A stretch of 64,000 nt of DNA from JAHJDS01 sp964569795 (GCA_964569795.1 CAZMVB010000002.1:1-64000); one strand, 5' to 3'; shown: positions 14,666 through 23,715, numbered from the stretch's first letter. A program made the numbers and translations. Notes: generated by a model not told the origin, from the letters alone.

Positions 14666-15877
14666 CTACTCGACCGCCTCCACCGGGGACAACTGGGCCG
14701 CCCGCCGGGCCGGAACCACCCCGAAGATCAGCCCCACCACCGCGGCGAAAGATATGGCCAGGACCACCGCCGTCACCGACGGCGCGGTGGGCACCTCCAG
14801 CACCGCGGTCAGCAATCGGCTGACCGCCTGACCCAGGGCGAACCCCGATATTCCCCCGGCCAGGGAGACGATCATCGCCTCGAGCACGAACTGGATCAGG
14901 ATGTCGCGGCGGCAGGCCCCCACCGCCCGCCGGACGCCGATTTCCTGTTTCCGCTCGGACACGCTGACCAGCATGATGTTCATGATCACGATCCCGGACA
15001 CGAACAGGGATATGGCGGCGATCAGGGCCAGCATCATCACCATGGCCCGGGACTGCCGGGTGATCCGGTCCAGCAGTTCATCGGCGGTGTGGAAGTGGAA
15101 GTCATCGGGCACGCCCGGGGGCACCTTGTGGATCCGCCGGAGGACCTTCTCCACGGACTTGACCGCCAGGGGGACCACGTCGGGCGATCTGACGTTGACC
15201 TTGATCATGTCGATGTAGTCCGAGTTGAGCACCCGCCGGAGAACGGTGGTGATCGGCGCCACCCCGATATCATCCCGGTCGTGGCCCCGGGGCGTCGAGC
15301 CCTTGGGCTCCAGGACCCCGATCACCCGGAAATAGACCTTGCCCACCCGGACGAAGCGGCCCAGCGGATCGGTTCCGCCGAACAGGTTCCGGGCCAGGGT
15401 CGTGCCCAGGACCAGGACCCGGGCCTTGCGGCGCACCTCCCGGGGGGTGAAGAACCGGCCGGCCTTGAGGCCCCAGTTGCGCACCATGGTGAACTCGGGC
15501 GTACTGCCCGACAGCCTGGAGTCGGTCGCCGTCCGGCGATAAATGAACATCTTGCCCCGGACCCGGCGGTGGGGGACGGCGTGGGTCACAAAGGTGAACT
15601 GCCTGACGGCGGCCACGTCACGCATCTTCATGGTCGTCGGCCGCGGTCCCCGCCGCCGGCGGAAGTTGGGTATCCCGGGCTGGATGATGAACGAGTTGGC
15701 CCCGAAACCCAGTTCGTTCATCCGCTCCAGGACCTCTTGTCTGGCCCCCTGGCCGATTTCGATGATGACCGTCACCGAGGCGATACCGATGATCAGGCCG
15801 ACCATCATCAGCCCGGCGTGCATCTTCTGGGTCCGCATCGCCCTCAGGGCCTGGACCGCCAGCCGCCAGACCCTCAC
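14666..15877 (-). CDS. MacB-type ABC transporter permease
   Basis: The 403-residue protein has the MacB/FtsX permease layout: one N-terminal transmembrane helix (about 21-42), a periplasmic domain of about 230 residues, and three C-terminal helices (about 283-305, 330-355, 370-390). Family signatures include GIASVTVIIEIGQGARQEVLERM, VSERKQEIGVRRAVGACRRDI, and the end PARRAAQLSPVEAV. It would need a MacB-like ATPase and usually a MacA adaptor, but neither is in the window. It lies 39 bases after the cytochrome gene on the same strand. Lipoprotein or peptide export by mechanotransmission is a family role. The cargo is unknown. Confidence 0.85.
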   Translation of the reverse strand: MRVWRLAVQALRAMRTQKMHAGLMMVGLIIGIASVTVIIEIGQGARQEVLERMNELGFGANSFIIQPGIPNFRRRRGPRPTTMKMRDVAAVRQFTFVTHAVPHRRVRGKMFIYRRTATDSRLSGSTPEFTMVRNWGLKAGRFFTPREVRRKARVLVLGTTLARNLFGGTDPLGRFVRVGKVYFRVIGVLEPKGSTPRGHDRDDIGVAPITTVLRRVLNSDYIDMIKVNVRSPDVVPLAVKSVEKVLRRIHKVPPGVPDDFHFHTADELLDRITRQSRAMVMMLALIAAISLFVSGIVIMNIMLVSVSERKQEIGVRRAVGACRRDILIQFVLEAMIVSLAGGISGFALGQAVSRLLTAVLEVPTAPSVTAVVLAISFAAVVGLIFGVVPARRAAQLSPVEAVE

Positions 15878-15916
15878 GGCCCGTCTCTCCCGGGCCGGGC
15901 CGCGGACCGGACCGCC

Positions 15917-16471
15917 TTACCGGGGGATTCGAACGTCATCGTCCTCGTAAACGCCCCGGGCGGCCGACACGTGGCAGTCGCCGCAATTGGAAAACGACCC
16001 GACCTCGGGCCTCTTGAACACGGCGGCCGGCAGCTTGCGGTGCTTGCGGCGGATGTAGGGAATGTCCGTGATCCGCAGGGGGGTCTCGCCTCCCAGGCAG
16101 CGCATGATCCGGCGGGCCCGTTTGGCCGGGGAGGATTCGGCGGCGTTGGCCGTCAGATAGGCGGCGATGGTCTTTCTCGACCCCGCGTCCAGGTCCACCG
16201 TCCGGCCGAAGTGGTTGTCCAGGCGGGCCAGGATTTTTTTCCAGGAGCCGGACGGCAGCAGGGCCGGCTGAAAGGTGAAATGGCAGGCCCCGCAGCGGTT
16301 CTTATACGTGGCGTTGCTGACCGGGGCCAGGTGCTTGATGCCGTGGTCCCGGTGACGCCGGCGATACCGACGGCGATCGTGATCGGACAGGGCCGTCTCG
16401 CCCGCCAGAAAGCAGCCGGCCAAGGCCAGGCCCACGACCAGACCCCACCTGGGGCCACGAAACCGGTCCAT
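15917..16471 (-). CDS. Diheme c-type cytochrome, probable lipoprotein
   Basis: The 184-residue protein starts at ATG 16471 (GGAGGT site upstream). It has a signal peptide with a lipobox LAGC, so C20 would be lipidated. Two heme c motifs are visible: CGACH at 60-64 and CGDCH at 163-167. The layout resembles the DHC diheme cytochrome family, which passes electrons in the periplasm, often to a membrane cytochrome b. No such partner is adjacent. The downstream MacB-like permease is probably co-transcribed. Confidence 0.8.
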   Translation of the reverse strand: MDRFRGPRWGLVVGLALAGCFLAGETALSDHDRRRYRRRHRDHGIKHLAPVSNATYKNRCGACHFTFQPALLPSGSWKKILARLDNHFGRTVDLDAGSRKTIAAYLTANAAESSPAKRARRIMRCLGGETPLRITDIPYIRRKHRKLPAAVFKRPEVGSFSNCGDCHVSAARGVYEDDDVRIPR

Positions 16472-16483
16472 GGCGACCTCCAA

Positions 16484-16904
16484 AGGGAGAGGGTCTCAAC
16501 TCCGGCCCGGGCGGTGAAAAATCGGGTATCCAGGGCCGGCCGGGCCGGAATGCCTATAAGTTGATGTTAGCATAACCCGGCCGGCCGGGAAAAAATGTTT
16601 GCCCCCGCCCCGGGCCGCCGGGGCCGGGGGCCAAACGGCCCCGGGGACCCGGCGTTCGAGGCCAGACCCCGCGGCCGCCCCACTTCATCCCACCGGACCT
16701 GACCCGCGCCCGCCGCCGGCCGGAAGGCGCCCCCCTCCCCACCCGATACCACCCCTGCGGTCGAATCCGGTCGGCCTGACCCTGCCCGCGGCGACCCCCA
16801 GGCCAAGATGTTGGGTCTTCCCCGGGTTCACCGCCCAACCTGTATGGCCGGGTCGTTGACGGTCAAAAATCGGATTTATTTGAGAAAACGCCCATATTTT
16901 TTAC
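16484..16904. other. GC-rich intergenic region upstream of mraZ
   Basis: About 420 bases between the divergent cytochrome and mraZ genes. Open frames here are Pro/Arg/Gly-rich compositional artefacts without domains. The only clear structures are a large hairpin at 16598-16635 and AT-richer DNA from 16861 leading into the mraZ promoter. Confidence 0.5.
16590..16635 (-). terminator. Terminator-like hairpin facing left, between mraZ and the cytochrome gene
   Basis: TTTGCCCCCGCCCCGG (16598-16613) is matched by CCGGGGCCGGGGGCCAAA (16618-16635) with two bulged C residues. On the minus strand the stem is followed by CATTTTTT. It could stop leftward transcripts, although no leftward gene is known upstream. 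Confidence 0.4.
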
Positions 16905-16966
16905 TTGACAGGCCCGGCCCCAGGGTTCAGTATGGTACGCAGTGGTAAAAAGTGGTTCATAGTGGG
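16905..16966 (+). promoter_or_regulatory. dcw promoter with MraZ-box operator
   Basis: A -35 TTGACA (16905-16910) is followed by a weak -10 near 16928-16936 (CAGTATGGT). Three direct repeats then follow on a 10-base period: GTGGT (16942-16946), GTGGT (16952-16956), GTGGG (16962-16966). A degenerate ATGGT sits one period earlier (16932-16936). In characterised bacteria MraZ binds 10-bp-spaced GTGG-type repeats before its own gene and represses dcw transcription. The last repeat ends 2 bases before the mraZ ATG. Confidence 0.85.
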
Positions 16967-16968
16967 GC

Positions 16969-17511
16969 ATGACCGTGTCGGAAACCCCAACCATTCCAGG
17001 GGGAGTCCTGCCTGAAGACCTTCGGTTCCGGGGGTCTTTCGACCTGACCATGGACGACAAGGGCAGGCTGTCCATCCCGGCCGAGTTCCGGGACATTCTG
17101 GTCAAGATGGGCGAGGACACGCTGGTCTTGTCTTTTCACTCCTACTGTCTGGAGACCTACCCCCTGAATCAGTGGCGGGACAAGGAGGCCGAGGCCCTCC
17201 GCTTGCCTCCGGACGAACCCGATGTGCAACAATATTTGCGGGTAATCGGTCTGGCTGTCAAGCGCAGTCCGGACAAGCAGGGCCGCATCCTGGTCCCGCC
17301 GGCCATGAGGCGTCATATCGGCCTGGACGGCAACGGGGATCAGGACCGGGAGGTGGTCCTGAACGGTCTATTAACCAAGTTCGAGATCTGGTCCCGCGAG
17401 CGATGGGAGGGACATTTGGCCCGGTTCACCCAGACACCGGAGGACTTCGCGGCCATGTCCAAGGCGGTGGCCAGATTCAAGCGGGAAGCGCAGAGCGGAC
17501 CAGGGCGGTGA
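16969..17511 (+). CDS. mraZ: Transcriptional regulator MraZ
   Basis: The 180-residue protein is the autorepressor of the division/cell-wall cluster. Two AbrB-like swapped-hairpin repeats are visible: FRGSFDLTMDDKGRLSIPAEFRDIL (about 24-48) and KRSPDKQGRILVPPAMRRHIGL (about 98-119). It is longer than the usual 140-150 residues because of an N-terminal extension of about 20 residues if ATG 16969 is used. GTG 16975 is an alternative. No proper ribosome site precedes ATG 16969, since the operator repeats occupy that space. Its stop overlaps rsmH by 4 bases. Confidence 0.92.
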   Translation: MTVSETPTIPGGVLPEDLRFRGSFDLTMDDKGRLSIPAEFRDILVKMGEDTLVLSFHSYCLETYPLNQWRDKEAEALRLPPDEPDVQQYLRVIGLAVKRSPDKQGRILVPPAMRRHIGLDGNGDQDREVVLNGLLTKFEIWSRERWEGHLARFTQTPEDFAAMSKAVARFKREAQSGPGR

Positions 17512-18428
17512 ATCACCGGCCGGTGATGCTCGGCGAAGTACTCGATCTTTTCGGGACGCACCGAAGAGTTGTAGTTGACGGGACCCTGGGCGGAGGCTCC
17601 CACGCGGCCGCCCTGCTGGCGGCCTCTGATGGGCTGAGGGTGATCGGCCTGGATCGGGACCCCGAGGCGGTCCGGTTGGCGCAACGGCGGCTGGCCGATT
17701 GGGGCGATCGGTTCCAGGCCGTCAAGGCCAGCTATCAAGACCTGGACCAGGTCCTGGCGGAAGTGGGACTGACGGTGGTGGACGGAGTTCTGCTGGATTT
17801 AGGCATTTCCTCGATTCAACTGGACGACCCGGAGCGTGGTTTCAGCTTTCAGGCGGCCGGTCCCCTGGACATGCGTCTGGACCCGACCGCGGGGGTCACC
17901 GCCGCCGAGCTTCTGGCCCGGCGCAGCGAGTCCGAGCTGGCCGACCTGATCTTCCGGTGGGGCGAGGAGCCCCGGTCCCGGGCCGTGGCCCGGGCCATCG
18001 TCCGGGAGCGGGGCCGCAATCCGATCCGGACCACGGACCATCTGGCCCGGGTGGTCGCCGGGGCCGTGGGATCGAGGCGTCCCCGGGGGATTCATCCGGC
18101 CACCCGGACCTTCATGGCCCTGCGGATCGCGGTCAACGACGAGCTGTCGCATCTGGCCCGGTTTCTGGATTTGGTCGTCGGGGTCTTGGCCCCGGGCGGC
18201 CGGCTGGTGGTGATCAGTTTCCACTCGCTCGAGGATCGCCTGGTCAAGCAGGCCATCGCCCGGGGGGTCAAGGGCTGCATCTGCCCGCCCCGTCAGCCGG
18301 TCTGCACCTGTCATCTGGCGCCCTCGCTCAAGGCGCTCACCCGCCGCCCCCTGAGGCCCTCTCCGGCCGAGGTGGCGGCCAACCCCCGCAGCCGCAGCGC
18401 CCAGCTCCGGGCGGCGGAGAGGCTCTGA
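17508..18428 (+). CDS. rsmH: 16S rRNA (cytosine-1402-N4)-methyltransferase
   Basis: The 306-residue protein methylates N4 of C1402 in 16S rRNA using S-adenosylmethionine. The start is GTG 17508, overlapping the mraZ stop, and the protein opens with the family motif HRPVMLGEVLDLF. The SAM-binding motif is VVDGTLGGGSHAAALL, followed by LDRDPEAV and VDGVLLDLGISSIQLDDPERGFSF. The C terminus has SFHSLEDRLVKQ and a short cysteine-containing loop (CICPPRQPVCTC) before the basic tail. Its position after mraZ is conserved in dcw clusters. Confidence 0.96.
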   Translation: MNHRPVMLGEVLDLFGTHRRVVVDGTLGGGSHAAALLAASDGLRVIGLDRDPEAVRLAQRRLADWGDRFQAVKASYQDLDQVLAEVGLTVVDGVLLDLGISSIQLDDPERGFSFQAAGPLDMRLDPTAGVTAAELLARRSESELADLIFRWGEEPRSRAVARAIVRERGRNPIRTTDHLARVVAGAVGSRRPRGIHPATRTFMALRIAVNDELSHLARFLDLVVGVLAPGGRLVVISFHSLEDRLVKQAIARGVKGCICPPRQPVCTCHLAPSLKALTRRPLRPSPAEVAANPRSRSAQLRAAERL

Positions 18429-18751
18429 TGTTCGTCAGCATTCGCCGCGCCAACCGCCGCCGGCTGCGTTCCGACGAGGCGCCGGATCTGCCCTGGAAGG
18501 GTTTCTGGCTGGGCCTGCTGGCGATGGGCCTGGTGTTCGGGGTCGTCCTGTTGTGGTCCCACATCCAGGTCTGGCAGCTCGACGTCGAGGCCAGCCGGCT
18601 CCAGCGCGAGCGGGTCAAGCTGCTGTCGGCCCGCCGGGAGCTCAAGCTGGAACTGGCCGCGCTCAAGAGCCCGGCCCGGCTCCAGGAGCTGAACCGGCGC
18701 TATTTCCACCTGGACGCCCCCCGGCCGGGCCAGGTCGAGGAGCGACCGTGA
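18428..18751 (+). CDS. ftsL: Cell division protein FtsL
   Basis: The 107-residue bitopic protein has a short basic cytoplasmic N terminus, one transmembrane helix (about residues 25-47, GFWLGLLAMGLVFGVVLLW) and a periplasmic coiled coil with heptad Leu/Arg (about 50-95). This is the FtsL shape. The assignment rests on topology and its place between rsmH and ftsI, since FtsL sequences are poorly conserved. It would bind FtsQ and FtsB and activate FtsWI. It overlaps both neighbours by 1-4 bases. Confidence 0.8.
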   Translation: MFVSIRRANRRRLRSDEAPDLPWKGFWLGLLAMGLVFGVVLLWSHIQVWQLDVEASRLQRERVKLLSARRELKLELAALKSPARLQELNRRYFHLDAPRPGQVEERP

Positions 18752-20742
18752 CCAACGACCAGAAACGCTGGGTCCGGCGGCGGGTGTGGCTGGTGCTGCT
18801 GTTGTTCGGTCTGGCCTACGCCCTGGTCCTGGGCCGGGCCTTTCAGCTCCAGATCGTGGCCGGCCCGGCCCTGAAGGCGATCGCCCGGGGACAGATCAAG
18901 CGGCCCCTGATCATCGCCGGCATCCGGGGTCAGATCCTCGACCGGCGGGGCCGCATCCTGGCCGGCAGCCGGGACGTGACCAGCCTCTGCGCCCGGCCGG
19001 GCCACGTGGTCGATCCCCGGCGGACGGCCCGGCTGCTGGCCAGGGCCCTGAAGCTGGACCGGAAAAGGCTGTGGCGCAAGCTGACCCAGGAAAAGCATTT
19101 CGTCTGGATCAAGCGGCGGCTGACCGCCGCCGAGGCGGCCCGGGTCCGGCGCCTGGATCTGCCGGGGTTGGGCTGGGTGACGGAACAGACCCGGTTTTAT
19201 CCCAACGGGGTTCTGGCGGCCCACGTCCTGGGCTTCACCGGGCTCGATGACCGGGGTCTCGAGGGTCTGGAGCGCGGCTACGATCGGATCCTCAGGGGAC
19301 GCAAGCGGGTCGTCCCGGCCTTTCGCGACGCCCTGGGTCGAACCATCTGGGTCAGCCGGCGTCTGGACTCGGAGGAGCACCGGGGGAAGAACCTGGTGCT
19401 GACCATCGACCGCGACCTGCAGTATCAGACCCAGGCCTACCTCAGGGCGGCGGTCCAGAAATGGCACGCCAAGGCCGGGCAGGCCGTGGTCATGGACCCG
19501 GGGACCGGGGCGATCCTGGCCCTGGCCGTCTGCCCCGAGTTCGACCCCAACCGCTATCAGGACAGTTCGGTCGCCCAACGACGCAACCGGGTGGTGACCG
19601 ACGTGTTCGAACCGGGATCGACCTTCAAGATCTTCGTCGTCGCGGCCGGCCTGGAAACGCACCGGGTCCGGCCCACGGACATTTTTGTCGTCCACAAGCA
19701 GGTGCGGATCGGTCCGGACGTGCTTCACGACCACGAGACCGCCGCCGAAGGGGTAGCCTATCCCAAGCGGTTGAGCCTGGCCCAGATCGTCAAGTACTCG
19801 TCCAACGTCGGGGCGGTCATGATCGGACGTCGGGTCGGGGCGGAGGCCTATCACCGCATCCTGGCCCGGCTGGGCTTCGGCCACACCCTGGGCGTCGATT
19901 TTCCGGGCGAGGTGACCGGTCGCCTGCGCCCCTGGAAAAAGTGGCGTCCGGTCGAGGCGGCGACGATGTCCTATGGTCACGGCGTCAGCACCACCGCCCT
20001 CCAGCTGGCAACGGCGGTCTGCGCCGTGGCAAACGGCGGCCGGCTGATGCGGCCCTTTCTGGTGGCCAGGATCACCGACGCCCGGGGCCGGACCATCCAC
20101 CGAACCAAGCCCCGGGTCATCCGCCGGGCCCTGTCCCCGGCCACGACCCGGGACCTGGTCAAGATCATGGTCGGAGTGACCAGGCCGGGCGGCACGGGCC
20201 AGCGGGCGGCCATTCCCGGGCGCCCGGTGGCCGGCAAGACCGGCACCGCGCGCAAGGTCGATCCGGCCGGCGGATACCGGAAGGCCTACGTCAGTTCCTT
20301 TGTCGGTTTCGCCCCGGCGAACAAGCCCCGGGCCGTGGTCGTGGTCGTCATTGACGAACCCCATAAGAAGTATTACGCCTCCCAGGTGGCCGCGCCCCTG
20401 TTCCGGAAGGTCATGATCAGCACCCTCAAGCTCGACCCGGCCGGGGAAGTCGGGCTGGCCCGGGCCGAGCCGGTCCCGGCCGCGCCCCGGCCGCCGGAGG
20501 CGACCATGACCGCGCCGCCCCAGCAGGCGGCGACCATCTTCCAGGATCTGAAACATGGCCGCCTGCCCGACCTGAGGGGTCATCCCCTGCGGCGGGTGCT
20601 GGAAGTGGCCCAGCGGCTCCACCTGCCGGTGACGGCCATCGGCCGGGGCGGCTGGGTGGTCCGGCAGCGCCCCCGGGCCGGGACGGCCCTCACCCGGGCC
20701 AGGCGCCTGTGGGTCAAACTGTCTTTTGACGAGCGAAGGTGA
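18748..20742 (+). CDS. ftsI: Division-specific peptidoglycan transpeptidase (PBP3/FtsI) with a PASTA domain
   Basis: The 664-residue class B penicillin-binding protein starts at GTG 18748. It has one N-terminal membrane helix (about 11-32), a pedestal domain, and a transpeptidase domain with all three active-site motifs: S291-T-F-K, S351-S-N and K497-T-G-T. The last 65 residues (LPDLRGHPLRRVLEVAQRL, then RQRPRAG) form a PASTA-like domain, seen in Gram-positive PBP2x and SpoVD and in some deeply branching bacteria but absent from enterobacterial FtsI. It cross-links septal peptidoglycan with FtsW. Confidence 0.93.
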   Translation: MTNDQKRWVRRRVWLVLLLFGLAYALVLGRAFQLQIVAGPALKAIARGQIKRPLIIAGIRGQILDRRGRILAGSRDVTSLCARPGHVVDPRRTARLLARALKLDRKRLWRKLTQEKHFVWIKRRLTAAEAARVRRLDLPGLGWVTEQTRFYPNGVLAAHVLGFTGLDDRGLEGLERGYDRILRGRKRVVPAFRDALGRTIWVSRRLDSEEHRGKNLVLTIDRDLQYQTQAYLRAAVQKWHAKAGQAVVMDPGTGAILALAVCPEFDPNRYQDSSVAQRRNRVVTDVFEPGSTFKIFVVAAGLETHRVRPTDIFVVHKQVRIGPDVLHDHETAAEGVAYPKRLSLAQIVKYSSNVGAVMIGRRVGAEAYHRILARLGFGHTLGVDFPGEVTGRLRPWKKWRPVEAATMSYGHGVSTTALQLATAVCAVANGGRLMRPFLVARITDARGRTIHRTKPRVIRRALSPATTRDLVKIMVGVTRPGGTGQRAAIPGRPVAGKTGTARKVDPAGGYRKAYVSSFVGFAPANKPRAVVVVVIDEPHKKYYASQVAAPLFRKVMISTLKLDPAGEVGLARAEPVPAAPRPPEATMTAPPQQAATIFQDLKHGRLPDLRGHPLRRVLEVAQRLHLPVTAIGRGGWVVRQRPRAGTALTRARRLWVKLSFDERR

Positions 20743-20746
20743 ACCG

Positions 20747-22318
20747 GTGAGTCAGGACCGGACGAAAAAGCTGACCGACCTCCTGGCCGAGCTGGCGGAC
20801 CTGCCCGGCCGGGTCGAGGTCGCAGGCGGGGCCGACCCGGCGGCGACGGTGATCACCGGCGTCAATCATGATTCCCGGACCGTGGCGCCGGGACATCTGT
20901 TCGTGGCCGTGGCCGGAATCGAGACCGACGGCCACCGATATCTGGATGCGGCGGTGACGGCCGGGGCGGCGGCCGTCATCGTCGAATCCGATCCGCCCGG
21001 GCCGCTGCCCGTGCCCGTGATCCGGACCCAGGACTCGCGGCGGGCCCTGTCCCGCCTGGCCGCCGCCTTTCACGATTATCCCTCGCGCCGCCTGACCCTC
21101 ATCGGCCTGACCGGGACCAACGGCAAGACCACGACCAGCTACCTGATCGAGGCCGTGCTGAAGGCCGCCGGGGCCGAGGTGGGGGTCCTGGGGACCGTCT
21201 CCCGGCGATACGCCGGGCGGGTGCTCCCGGCGCCGACGACCACGCCCGAATCGACCGAGGTTCAGGCCCTGCTGGCCGAGATGCTCGCCGCCGGGGTGAC
21301 TCACGCCGTGATCGAGGTCAGCTCCCACGCCCTGGTCATGGGCCGGGTCGAGGACTGCGACTTCGACGCCGCCGTGTTTACCAACCTCAGTCGGGACCAC
21401 CTCGACTTCCATCGGGACATGGAGGCCTACTGGCGGGCCAAGTCCCGGCTGTTTACCGAAATCCTGCCCTCCTCGGCCAAGATCTCCCGCTTGGCCGTTA
21501 CCAACCTCGATGACCCCCGGGGCGGCGCCATCGCGCCGCCCCCGGGGTCCCACCTCTTGAGATACGGTCTGACCCCGGGCGCCGAGGTGACCGCCGGCCA
21601 GGTGGACCTGGACCTGGCCGGGATCAGGAGCACGATCCACACCCCGGCCGGCCCGGTCGCCCTGAACCTGAAACTGACCGGCCGCTACAACCTGCTCAAC
21701 GCCCTGGCCGCCGCGGCGGTGGGCGTCGGCCTGGGGCTGACGCCCGAGACCGTCGCCGCCGGCCTGGCCGCGGTCAGGGGCGTCCCCGGACGCCTGGAAC
21801 GGGTCCGGCCGGCGGCGGCCGACGGGCCGGTGGTCCTGGTGGACTACGCCCACAGCCCCGAGGCCCTGGCCAGCGCCGTCCGCGAGGTCAAGGCCCTGAC
21901 CCCGGGACGCCTGTTCACCGTCTTCGGCTGCGGCGGGGACCGCGACTCGGGCAAGCGGCCGCTCATGGGCGCCGCCGCCGGACGTTACAGCGACGCGGTC
22001 ATCCTGACCTCGGACAACCCCCGGACCGAGGACCCCCTGGCCATCATCACCATGGTCGAGCCCGGCCTGATGGACCTGGGCCGGCGGCCGATCGATCTGG
22101 CCCAGGCCCGGACGGCCGGCCTCAACGGATCGAGTTACGCCCGGGTCCCGGATCGGACCGAGGCCATCAAGCTGGCCGTCACCCTGGCCGGCCCCGGGGA
22201 CGCGGTCCTCATCGCCGGCAAGGGCCACGAGGACTACCAGATCGTCGGCCGGACCAGGCGCCACTTCGACGACCGCGAGGTGGCCGCGGCGGCCCTGGCC
22301 GACGGGGGCGGGTCATGA
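20747..22318 (+). CDS. murE: UDP-MurNAc-L-Ala-D-Glu:meso-diaminopimelate ligase
   Basis: The 523-residue Mur ligase adds the third stem-peptide residue. The ATP loop is LTGTNGKTTTSYL, and DNPRTEDP (D423 to P430) contains the D-N-P-R motif that selects meso-diaminopimelate, as expected for a Gram-negative wall. HGS-like and C-terminal GKGHEDYQI motifs are also present. GTG 20747 follows GAAGGTG. An upstream in-frame start at 20726 would overlap ftsI and is less likely. The stop overlaps murF by 4 bases. Confidence 0.96.
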   Translation: MSQDRTKKLTDLLAELADLPGRVEVAGGADPAATVITGVNHDSRTVAPGHLFVAVAGIETDGHRYLDAAVTAGAAAVIVESDPPGPLPVPVIRTQDSRRALSRLAAAFHDYPSRRLTLIGLTGTNGKTTTSYLIEAVLKAAGAEVGVLGTVSRRYAGRVLPAPTTTPESTEVQALLAEMLAAGVTHAVIEVSSHALVMGRVEDCDFDAAVFTNLSRDHLDFHRDMEAYWRAKSRLFTEILPSSAKISRLAVTNLDDPRGGAIAPPPGSHLLRYGLTPGAEVTAGQVDLDLAGIRSTIHTPAGPVALNLKLTGRYNLLNALAAAAVGVGLGLTPETVAAGLAAVRGVPGRLERVRPAAADGPVVLVDYAHSPEALASAVREVKALTPGRLFTVFGCGGDRDSGKRPLMGAAAGRYSDAVILTSDNPRTEDPLAIITMVEPGLMDLGRRPIDLAQARTAGLNGSSYARVPDRTEAIKLAVTLAGPGDAVLIAGKGHEDYQIVGRTRRHFDDREVAAAALADGGGS

Positions 22319-23712
22319 TCGTCGCCCGGCTGACCATCGACCGGATCGCCGCCGCCGTGGGCGGCCGCGCCCTAGGCGCTGATCCGGAGGCGACCTTTAC
22401 CGGAGTCTCCACCGACTCCCGGACGATCAAGCCCGGCGAGCTGTTCGTGGCCCTCAGGGGCGAACACTTTGACGGTCACGCCTTCGGCCCGGCCGCCCGG
22501 GCGGCCGGGGCGGCCGGGGCCATGGTCCAGACCGGCCTCGCCGAGGTCCAAGACTGGCCCGAGGGATTCGTCCAAATCGAGGTCGCCGACACCCTTCGGG
22601 CCCTGGGCGATCTGGCCCGTCAAGTACGTAACGAGTTCACCGGACCGCTGGCCGCCGTCACCGGCAGCAACGGCAAAACGACCACCAAGGAGATGCTGGC
22701 CCAAATCCTGGCCCGCCGCCGGGCCGTCCTCAAGACCGAGGGCAACCTCAACAACCTGATCGGCCTGCCCCTGACCCTGCTCCGCCTGACGGACGCGCAC
22801 CGGGCGGCCGTGGTCGAGATGGGCATGGACCGGCCCGGCGAGATCGCCCGGCTGACCGAGATCGCCGGGCCGACCCTGGGCCTGATCACCAACGTCGGAC
22901 CGGCCCATCTTCAGCGGCTGGGCTCGGTCGAGGCCGTGGCCGCGGCCAAGGGCGAGCTGTTCGCCGGGCTGAGCCCCATCGCCACGGCCGTGGTCAACGC
23001 CGACGATCCCCTGGTGGCGGCCCAGGCCGAGCGGTTCGGCGGGGACAAGGTGACCTTCGGATTTTCGCCGGCGGCCGACGTCCGGATCGAGGGGCTAGCC
23101 ACCTCGCCCCTGGGTTCGACCTTTGTCCTGGTCCACGGCCCGGAGTCCCGACCCATCAGGCTGCCCCTGGTGGGCGGGCACAACGCCGCCAACGCCCTGG
23201 GCGCGGCCGCAGCGGCCCTGGTCCTGGGGGCGTCCCTGGACGACGTCGCCGCGGCCCTGGCCGACTTCCGGCCCCTCCCCGGCCGTCAGGCCTTTATCCG
23301 GCTGGCCGGGGGCGCGACCCTGATCGACGACACCTACAACGCCAACCCGGCCTCCATGGCCGCGGCGCTGCGCACCCTGGCCGCGGTCCGGGGCGAGGGC
23401 CGGGGACTGTGCGCCCTGGGCGACATGCTCGATCTGGGGCCGGAATCGGCCGAGGCCCATCGCCGCATCGGCCGCCTGATCGGCGCCCTGGACCTGGGAC
23501 CCGTGTTCCTGGTGGGCGGGTGGGCCGAGGAGGTGGCCGCCGGGGCCCGAGAAGCCGGCCTGAACCACGCCGGCCTGCGCCTGTTCGCCGGCCACGACCA
23601 GTTGGCCGCCGACCTCGAGAGGGAAATGAAACCCACGGACACGGTCCTGGTCAAGGGCTCGCGGGAGGCGGCCATGGACAAGGTGGTCGCCGCCCTGGCG
23701 GGGAAGAGATAA
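22315..23712 (+). CDS. murF: UDP-MurNAc-tripeptide:D-Ala-D-Ala ligase
   Basis: The 465-residue Mur ligase attaches D-Ala-D-Ala to the tripeptide. The ATP-binding loop is VTGSNGKTTTKEMLAQIL. ALRGEHFDGHAF, MGMDRPGEIARL, the DDTYNANPASMAAAL signature and a C-terminal KGSREAAMD motif are all typical of MurF. The ATG at 22315 overlaps the murE stop (ATGA). No ddl gene follows in this cluster, so D-Ala-D-Ala must come from a ligase encoded elsewhere. Confidence 0.96.
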   Translation: MIVARLTIDRIAAAVGGRALGADPEATFTGVSTDSRTIKPGELFVALRGEHFDGHAFGPAARAAGAAGAMVQTGLAEVQDWPEGFVQIEVADTLRALGDLARQVRNEFTGPLAAVTGSNGKTTTKEMLAQILARRRAVLKTEGNLNNLIGLPLTLLRLTDAHRAAVVEMGMDRPGEIARLTEIAGPTLGLITNVGPAHLQRLGSVEAVAAAKGELFAGLSPIATAVVNADDPLVAAQAERFGGDKVTFGFSPAADVRIEGLATSPLGSTFVLVHGPESRPIRLPLVGGHNAANALGAAAAALVLGASLDDVAAALADFRPLPGRQAFIRLAGGATLIDDTYNANPASMAAALRTLAAVRGEGRGLCALGDMLDLGPESAEAHRRIGRLIGALDLGPVFLVGGWAEEVAAGAREAGLNHAGLRLFAGHDQLAADLEREMKPTDTVLVKGSREAAMDKVVAALAGKR

Positions 23713-23715
23713 CCG

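Noticed and set aside
16554..16859. Pro/Arg/Gly-rich open frames upstream of mraZ
   Set aside because: They reflect base composition and overlap a large hairpin, with no homology pattern and no ribosome site.
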